From positions 1 through 11,653 of the forward strand of contig JAFPIE010000038.1 of assembly GCA_017388605.1 (NCBI GenBank): 11,653 nucleotides of DNA. The letters run 5' to 3'. The notes below the pieces were generated by a model, which was not told the DNA's origin, ran no database searches, and saw only the letters and a program-made list of their open reading frames with translations. How positions within the stretch are numbered: position 1 is the stretch's first letter; each line of letters opens with the position of its first letter. Position numbers and translations under genes: made by a program. The stretch is from Acholeplasmatales bacterium. Lineage in GTDB: Bacteria > Bacillota_I > Bacilli_A > Acholeplasmatales > Anaeroplasmataceae. Shown one piece after another: positions 6,935-11,653 of the stretch.

Positions 6935-8590
6935 ATGAAAACAAAATTAACCTTAAGTATTGCAATTATTTTTACTGTATTTATATCTATTCTTTTTATG
7001 CTACCGGTACAGGCAGGAATCGTTGAGCATGGAGATTATAAGCCCATTTCTATGAAAAGCTCCTTTAACGCGATGAGAGGACTATATTCTCCTGAGGAGG
7101 AAGCTTATGACCATATTTGCTATTATGTAGGAAATCATGTAGGTGATGGAGTTGTCTCTTATGAAATGCCAGGTAAGGTATTAGGTGTAGATCACACGAT
7201 TATGGAATATCAAACCTATAAGGATGGAGTATTAATTAAAATCGAGGATTATTTTGATGATACCTTATTTTATTGTGTTGATATTTTTGAGGATTTATCC
7301 TGTGAAATAATCAAGGATGAGGAAATCAATTTTCCTTATCTATTTCATGATGCATCAGCAAAATTTGAAAGAGGGGATAATGTTTATATTCTATTAGATG
7401 ATGAACAAATCGGAGATTATAATGCATTTAGGGATATCTCATCTTATTCCTATTACTATCTTTATGGCATTACCTATACCTTTAATGAAGCATATATCGA
7501 TAATGATTTACATGTCGTTATGGGATATCAAAATAAAAAGAGTATAGATGAGATTGTAGCTGATTTAGAGATTATAGATGTATCTACTACAGGCTATGAA
7601 ATTATAGATAATACCTATGATTATCTAGAATCAGATATAGGAAGCTATACATTTACTATTGTTGCATACGATACGTCAAAAAATGTTACTCTTCAAAAGG
7701 TAATTGTAGATGTTGTAGATTTAGTAAAGCCTACTATAGTTCAAAAGAATACCATTAGAACAAGATATAATAATTCTTTAGATGAGGATGCAATTTTGGC
7801 TTGTTTTGACATTTCTGATGCATCGGATATAGAAATAGAGTTAGACATAGAAAATTACTTAAATAATCAAAATACTATAGGAGAATACGAATGTAGTATA
7901 ACCGTTAAGGATCATTCAGAATATCAAAATGAAGCATCCTTAGATTTTAGTATTTATGTAATTGATGATGTACCTCCTCTACTCGCTTATGGAAGAATTA
8001 TTAATACGGATTATCATACCTATTATACAAAAGAGGATATATTAAAATTATTTACAGCTATCGATGAATATGATGGAAATATTAGGGACTCTATTCAAAT
8101 AGAGGATTTAGATGATTATGAGAATAATTATATGAATTTAGGTACATATCAATTTATGGTTTCTGTTCAAGATTCCTCATCGAATAAGGTATCTGTAAAA
8201 TTTAATATATATGTTAGAGATTATACAGCTCCTATCATTAAGCTTGAGCAATATGTAATATTAACGGAAAAGGGTAAGCCAATAGCAAAGGAGCAAATTA
8301 TAGAATTATTCCAAACCTTAGGATATTCCATTGATGGATCTATGATGAATAGTGAATGCTTCAGCCTAGATGCATTAGATGGAGAATACCCTTTAGAAAT
8401 TGAATTAGAAACAGGAGATATTGAGCATGATATTATTTCTACAGAGCGTGATATGAATATTTCCTTTGATGAGCCCATTAAAGATGAAAATAATATCAAT
8501 TTAGCATTAATATTATCCTTATCTATTGGAGGCTTCTTATTATTAAGTATTGGTACAATGGGAATCATCATTTATAAAAAGCGTCATTAA
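6935..8590 (+). CDS. Single-pass membrane protein with tandem Ig-like repeats, function unknown
   Basis: 551 residues. A signal peptide (1-27, cleavage after VQA) and a C-terminal membrane segment (about 521-547) followed by KKRH give a type I layout with a long ectodomain. Residues 28-185 match nothing I recognise. From about 185 to 500 come three or four Ig-like repeats of about 80 residues, of the DUF5011/HYR-like kind, each ending in a G-x-Y strand, a D-x-S/H turn and a V-x-D-x-x-x-P linker (DLVKPTI about 262-268, DDVPPLL 344-350, DYTAPII 429-435). The ectodomain is acidic and Tyr-rich. A strong ribosome binding site AAAGGTGAT (6921-6929) lies 5 bases before the ATG. It sits alone between the rqcP terminator and the mnmE promoter, with no convincing promoter box or terminator of its own. 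A surface adhesion, wall-contact or sensor role is possible, but nothing in the sequence decides it. Confidence 0.88.
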   Translation: MKTKLTLSIAIIFTVFISILFMLPVQAGIVEHGDYKPISMKSSFNAMRGLYSPEEEAYDHICYYVGNHVGDGVVSYEMPGKVLGVDHTIMEYQTYKDGVLIKIEDYFDDTLFYCVDIFEDLSCEIIKDEEINFPYLFHDASAKFERGDNVYILLDDEQIGDYNAFRDISSYSYYYLYGITYTFNEAYIDNDLHVVMGYQNKKSIDEIVADLEIIDVSTTGYEIIDNTYDYLESDIGSYTFTIVAYDTSKNVTLQKVIVDVVDLVKPTIVQKNTIRTRYNNSLDEDAILACFDISDASDIEIELDIENYLNNQNTIGEYECSITVKDHSEYQNEASLDFSIYVIDDVPPLLAYGRIINTDYHTYYTKEDILKLFTAIDEYDGNIRDSIQIEDLDDYENNYMNLGTYQFMVSVQDSSSNKVSVKFNIYVRDYTAPIIKLEQYVILTEKGKPIAKEQIIELFQTLGYSIDGSMMNSECFSLDALDGEYPLEIELETGDIEHDIISTERDMNISFDEPIKDENNINLALILSLSIGGFLLLSIGTMGIIIYKKRH

Positions 8591-8591
8591 A

Positions 8592-8620
8592 TTGAAAATA
8601 TAATACAAATTATGTATAAT
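8592..8620 (+). promoter_or_regulatory. Near-consensus sigma-A promoter for mnmE
   Basis: TTGAAA at 8592-8597 (five of six -35 positions) and a perfect TATAAT at 8615-8620 are separated by exactly 17 bp. The -35 box starts one base after the stop codon of the preceding gene. The predicted start near 8627 gives a leader of about 27 bases. Confidence 0.85.
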
Positions 8621-8653
8621 ATACGCATACTTTTATGAGGAATGGTGATATTC

Positions 8654-9994
8654 ATGGTGGATAATATTTGTGCAATCGCAACCCCCTATGGTGTTGGTGC
8701 AATATCTATAATTCGTGCATCAGGTCCTGATGCAATTACATTGGTAAATAAAATATTTAAGGGTAAGGATTTAACTAAGGTAGAAAGCCATACCATTCAT
8801 TATGGTCATATTATGGATAATGAGGAAGAGGTAGATGAGGTTTTAGCCTTAGTATATAAGGCACCAAAATCCTTTGATGGCGAAAACATGGTAGAAATAT
8901 CTTGCCATGGTGGTATTTATGTAACCAACCAGGTATTATTAACCTTACTTAAGAATGGCTTTAGAATGGCAGAGCGAGGAGAATTCTCTAAAAGAGCATT
9001 CTTAAATCATAAAATGGATTTAACACAGGCTGAATCCATTATGGATATTATTTCTGCATCTAACAAAATAGCACTAAAATCCTCGAATGCTTCCCTAAGA
9101 AGCCAAACCTCTAAATTAATAAAATCCTTTAGAGAGGAAATCTTAGATATATTAGCAAAAATAGAAGTAAATATAGATTATCCAGAATATGAGGATGCAG
9201 TTGAGGTTACGCATGAATATTTAAGACCTATTGTAGTTAAACTAATTGAAAATATGGATAAGATATTAAAGAATTCTTTAATTACAACGGTTGCTATACA
9301 TGGTATAAAGACTGCTATTGTTGGTAAGCCTAATGTAGGAAAAAGCTCCTTATTAAATATGCTATTAGATGAGGATAAGGCTATTGTATCAAGCTATGCA
9401 GGTACAACAAGAGATACGGTTGAGGGCACATTAGCCTTAGGTAATGTAACCTTACATTTAATTGATACTGCTGGAATTCATGAAAGTATAGATTATGTTG
9501 AATCTATTGGTATTGAAAGAAGTAAAAAGGCTATGGAGGAAGCAGATTTAGTTTTACTTGTATTAGATGTATCTAAGGAATTAGATGATGTAGATAAGCT
9601 ATTACTTGAAGAGACAAAAAAGAAGAATCGTATAATTATAGGAAATAAAATCGATTTAACTCCAAAGGTAAAGCTCGATGATATTATTTATATTTCTGCA
9701 AAGAATAAAGAAGGATTAGACTTACTTGCAGAAAAAATAGAAGAGGTTACTAAGATTGATTCTATTGATCAAATGAATGGTAATTATTTAAATAATACTC
9801 GTCAAATGGGCTTAATGGAAAAGGCAATGAATTCTCTTAAGCAAGCATTAGAATCTATAGATTATGGATATGATATATCCTTAATTGAAATAGATATTAA
9901 AAATGCATTTGATTCCTTAGGTGAAATTACTGGAGAAGCCAATCCAGATGAGCTTATTACTGCCTTATTTACTAAGTTTTGTCTTGGAAAATAA
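8654..9994 (+). CDS. mnmE: tRNA modification GTPase MnmE (TrmE)
   Basis: 446 residues. MnmE, with MnmG, installs the (carboxy)methylaminomethyl group on U34 of tRNAs that read split codon boxes; it acts in the cytosol as a dimer. The N-terminal formyl-THF-binding domain begins ICAIATPYGVGAISIIRASG and contains EISCHGG (81-87). The inserted G domain has G1 GKPNVGKS (224-231), G2 TTRDT (251-255), G3 DTAG (271-274) and G4 NKID (331-334). The C-terminal helical domain ends in the conserved FCLGK (442-446), so the gene is complete. The ATG at 8654 is preferred because GGTGAT (8644-8649) lies 4 bases upstream; the ATG at 8642 has its only SD-like bases one base away and would add four non-conserved residues. 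It is transcribed from its own promoter and ends in a strong terminator. mnmG is not in the window. Confidence 0.96.
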   Translation: MVDNICAIATPYGVGAISIIRASGPDAITLVNKIFKGKDLTKVESHTIHYGHIMDNEEEVDEVLALVYKAPKSFDGENMVEISCHGGIYVTNQVLLTLLKNGFRMAERGEFSKRAFLNHKMDLTQAESIMDIISASNKIALKSSNASLRSQTSKLIKSFREEILDILAKIEVNIDYPEYEDAVEVTHEYLRPIVVKLIENMDKILKNSLITTVAIHGIKTAIVGKPNVGKSSLLNMLLDEDKAIVSSYAGTTRDTVEGTLALGNVTLHLIDTAGIHESIDYVESIGIERSKKAMEEADLVLLVLDVSKELDDVDKLLLEETKKKNRIIIGNKIDLTPKVKLDDIIYISAKNKEGLDLLAEKIEEVTKIDSIDQMNGNYLNNTRQMGLMEKAMNSLKQALESIDYGYDISLIEIDIKNAFDSLGEITGEANPDELITALFTKFCLGK

Positions 9995-10001
9995 TATTAT
10001 G

Positions 10002-10039
10002 ACTGTAAATTGTGTATTTTCATAATTTACAGTTTTTTT
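10002..10039 (+). terminator. Intrinsic terminator of mnmE
   Basis: A 13-bp stem (10002-10014 with 10021-10033, one G-U pair) closes a 6-base loop and is followed by a run of seven T at 10033-10039, starting 8 bases after the mnmE stop codon. Confidence 0.92.
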
Positions 10040-10056
10040 ATTTTCCCTTTTTGGTA

Positions 10057-10062
10057 TATAAT
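10057..10062 (+). promoter_or_regulatory. Probable -10 box for the lipoprotein/nuclease pair
   Basis: A perfect TATAAT lies 27 bases before the lipoprotein start, just downstream of the mnmE terminator. The -35 region at the usual distance falls on the terminator T-run and does not resemble TTGACA, so only the -10 supports this call. A weak or activator-dependent promoter is possible. Confidence 0.45.
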
Positions 10063-10088
10063 CACAATGTAATAGGACGTGATACAAA

Positions 10089-10379
10089 ATGAAAAATAAA
10101 TTTGTATTTTCTATGTTATTCTTAGGATTAGGAGTAATACTTTCCTCTTGTAATAACGATAGAAAGCCAGAGGAGTCAACAACAGTAGAAACAACTACGG
10201 AGACTACAACAGAAACCATAGAAAAGACAACAACTACTGATACTGTAATAGAAACCACAACAAAGACTATAGTTGAAACCACAACGGAGACTGCAACAGA
10301 AACCACAACGGAGACTGTAGTTGAAACTACAACAGAACCAGAGGAAACAAGTTCTTTGGCAGATTTGCCTTGGGTATAG
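10089..10379 (+). CDS. Small lipoprotein with a Thr/Glu repeat tract
   Basis: 96 residues. A short basic N terminus and hydrophobic stretch lead to the lipobox LSSC (C21), so it should be lipid-anchored on the outer face of the membrane. Residues 31-86 are almost entirely Thr and Glu with some Val/Ile, built on an eight-residue unit of the type VETTTETx; the last eleven residues (ETSSLADLPWV) break the pattern. There is no globular domain. AGGA (10074-10077) lies 11 bases before the ATG. The stop codon overlaps the ribosome binding site of the endonuclease gene, so the two are co-expressed. The tract could be an extended stalk, an acidic surface or a site of O-glycosylation; these are inferences. 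Opposite-strand frames over the tract are shadows of the repeat. Confidence 0.8.
   Translation: MKNKFVFSMLFLGLGVILSSCNNDRKPEESTTVETTTETTTETIEKTTTTDTVIETTTKTIVETTTETATETTTETVVETTTEPEETSSLADLPWV
10185..10343 (+). repeat. Degenerate 24-bp in-frame tandem repeat
   Basis: Inside the lipoprotein gene, units of 24 bp (eight codons) start at 10185, 10209, 10248, 10272, 10296 and 10320, with a 15-bp partial unit at 10233-10247. The units at 10272 and 10296 share 18 identical consecutive bases (positions 4-21 of each unit). Because the period is a multiple of three, unit gain or loss keeps the reading frame. Confidence 0.8.
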
Positions 10380-10389
10380 GAGGGTTAAT

Positions 10390-11653
10390 ATGAAAATTAG
10401 TAAAATAGTATTAGCTTCAGCGGCTATTGGCGCTGGAATTTTAATCTTTAACACAAAAGCATATGCTTCCAATTCATATTATTTAATGAGCTGTACAGAA
10501 CAAAATATTCCTACAGGATATTATTCTAGTATTGATACAACAGTATCTGAAGCAGAATTTAGAGAAAATTTACATGATGTGATTTCAAATAACTATACTG
10601 CATTTACCTATGACCAAGCTTGGGAAATCGATTATTATGCAGATGCAGATCCCTATGAGGAGGGTCATGTTAAGTGCTTATATACAGATCAAGCAGTAGA
10701 TAATCTATCTCACACCTCAAGTGGTGGTAGAAAATATTGGAATAGAGAGCATACATGGCCAAAGACACATGGCTTTAATGATAGTAAATCGAGCCCATAT
10801 TTGGATTGCCATCATTTAAGAGCTGCAGAAAGTGCAATCAATATTGCGAAGAGTAATAATGATTTTGGTGAGATTGATACTGCATCCGAGTATAAGGAAT
10901 CCTATGGTAATAAATATGCAGGTGGTGTATTTGAACCAAAGGATGAGGTTAAAGGCGATGTAGCAAGAATGCTACTATATATGATGATTCGCTATGGTGA
11001 ATATGATGATACTCTAATGTCTTATAAGGAAAAGGTTGATGGTGTAGACGTAACCAATACAGAAAAGGTAAACTTGAGCTTAGTGGACGGTGTAGATACA
11101 ACTGCTAATTCCAATGGAAATGGAGTTTTAGCGAATTTATCTACTATTTTAAAATGGCATTATCAAGATCCAGTATCAGATAGAGAAATCTATCAAAATA
11201 ATGTCGTATATATGTTCCAAAAGAATCGTAATCCTTTTATTGATCATCCGGAATATGTTGAATATGCCTTTGCTGGTTCAGGAGAATATGTAAATCCTAC
11301 ACCAAGTGATCCAGTAGAACCGGATACACAGCCAAGAACAGAGGAATATGCCATTGAATCCTTAGGCTTTGAAATAGAGGAAGGATTTACAGCAGCAGAT
11401 TATTATACAAAGCAAAAATATGAAACAAATAATTTGACATGGACAGGCTATAATGCAGTTCCTGCAACTGCAGATGCAATTCGTGATGCACAATCCCTAA
11501 GATATAGCATTAAGGCCAATTCATTACAAAATGCACAATTCTTTATGACTAAGGATGTATATAATCTATCTAGAGTAACATTTACAGCTAAAGCATCTAT
11601 GGAGAATTTACCGCTTAAGGTAATGTATTCCCTAGATTCTGGTGGAACATGGA
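10390..11653 (+). CDS. Secreted endonuclease I family nuclease, 5' part (runs off window)
   Basis: The frame is open from the ATG at 10390 to the window end, giving 421 residues without a stop. AGGAGGG (10378-10384), overlapping the lipoprotein stop, lies 5 bases before the ATG. A signal peptide covers residues 1-26 (cleavage after AYA). The endonuclease I domain (about 50-295) shows NREHTWP (118-124), where E120 and H121 match the metal ligand and general base of the family, then HHLRAAESAIN (141-151) with N151 as the second metal ligand, KGDVARMLLYMMIRY (188-202) and NRNPFIDHPEYVE (279-291). All expected catalytic residues are present. A Pro/Asp linker (about 301-316) joins a beta-rich accessory domain (about 318 onward) that is cut off. 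The family cleaves DNA, and often RNA, non-specifically outside the cell or in the periplasm; here it probably digests extracellular nucleic acid for nutrition, competition or biofilm turnover. Confidence 0.93.
   Translation, partial: MKISKIVLASAAIGAGILIFNTKAYASNSYYLMSCTEQNIPTGYYSSIDTTVSEAEFRENLHDVISNNYTAFTYDQAWEIDYYADADPYEEGHVKCLYTDQAVDNLSHTSSGGRKYWNREHTWPKTHGFNDSKSSPYLDCHHLRAAESAINIAKSNNDFGEIDTASEYKESYGNKYAGGVFEPKDEVKGDVARMLLYMMIRYGEYDDTLMSYKEKVDGVDVTNTEKVNLSLVDGVDTTANSNGNGVLANLSTILKWHYQDPVSDREIYQNNVVYMFQKNRNPFIDHPEYVEYAFAGSGEYVNPTPSDPVEPDTQPRTEEYAIESLGFEIEEGFTAADYYTKQKYETNNLTWTGYNAVPATADAIRDAQSLRYSIKANSLQNAQFFMTKDVYNLSRVTFTAKASMENLPLKVMYSLDSGGTW

Noticed and set aside
10185..10343. Possible CRISPR array
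   Set aside because: The repeats are degenerate, contiguous and in frame with a lipoprotein; there are no unique spacers.
9965..10472. Minus-strand open frames (9965-10306 and 10176-10472) over the lipoprotein gene
   Set aside because: Their low-complexity Val/Ser and Cys/Phe-rich products are reverse translations of the Thr/Glu repeat tract; the plus-strand frame has a lipobox, a ribosome binding site and coupling to the nuclease.

Overview
The window is AT-rich, gene-dense DNA from a low-GC Gram-positive bacterium. It reads almost entirely on the plus strand, with Shine-Dalgarno sites of the AGGAGG/GGTGAT type and intrinsic terminators ending in T-runs. The block tilS-hpt-ftsH-rqcP is typical of Bacilli and relatives (Bacillus subtilis has tilS-hprT-ftsH together and rqcP/yabO nearby). 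TGA is a real stop here (ends of the genes at 1608 and 2681) and tryptophan is TGG, so this is not a Mycoplasma code. The rich set of secreted Ig-like/OB-fold proteins and the AT bias suggest an uncultured or gut-associated Bacilli/Erysipelotrichia/Mollicutes-related lineage; this placement is inference.

Layout. 2-1417: 3' part of a large secreted modular protein (Ig-like, OB-fold, Ig-like, beta-rich C-terminal domain), closed by a strong terminator. 1608-2660: its own promoter, then a smaller secreted protein with an Ig-like domain and one or two OB-fold modules, with a terminator hairpin across its stop codon. 2681-6839: a tightly packed housekeeping operon, tilS (tRNA-Ile lysidine synthase), hpt (hypoxanthine phosphoribosyltransferase), ftsH (membrane AAA protease) and rqcP (ribosome quality control), ended by a terminator. 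6935-8590: a signal-peptide, single-pass membrane protein with about four tandem Ig-like repeats and an unrecognised N-terminal ectodomain. 8654-9994: mnmE (tRNA wobble uridine modification GTPase) with a near-consensus promoter and a strong terminator. 10089-10379: a small Thr/Glu-repeat lipoprotein. 10390-end: a secreted endonuclease I family nuclease with a C-terminal accessory domain, cut by the window edge and missed if only ORFs with a stop are considered.

Two themes interleave. One is conserved translation and protein quality control (TilS, MnmE, RqcP, FtsH). The other is a set of exported proteins, including a nuclease paired with a lipoprotein and two secreted OB-fold proteins that could handle nucleic acid or other ligands outside the cell. 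The best candidates for something undescribed are the lipoprotein/nuclease pair, the secreted Ig-OB proteins, and the N-terminal ectodomain of the membrane protein at 6935. No tRNA, rRNA, CRISPR array, transposase or phage gene is visible, and no gene-free stretch exceeds 300 bases; the longest, 1418-1607, holds a terminator, a short duplication and a promoter.
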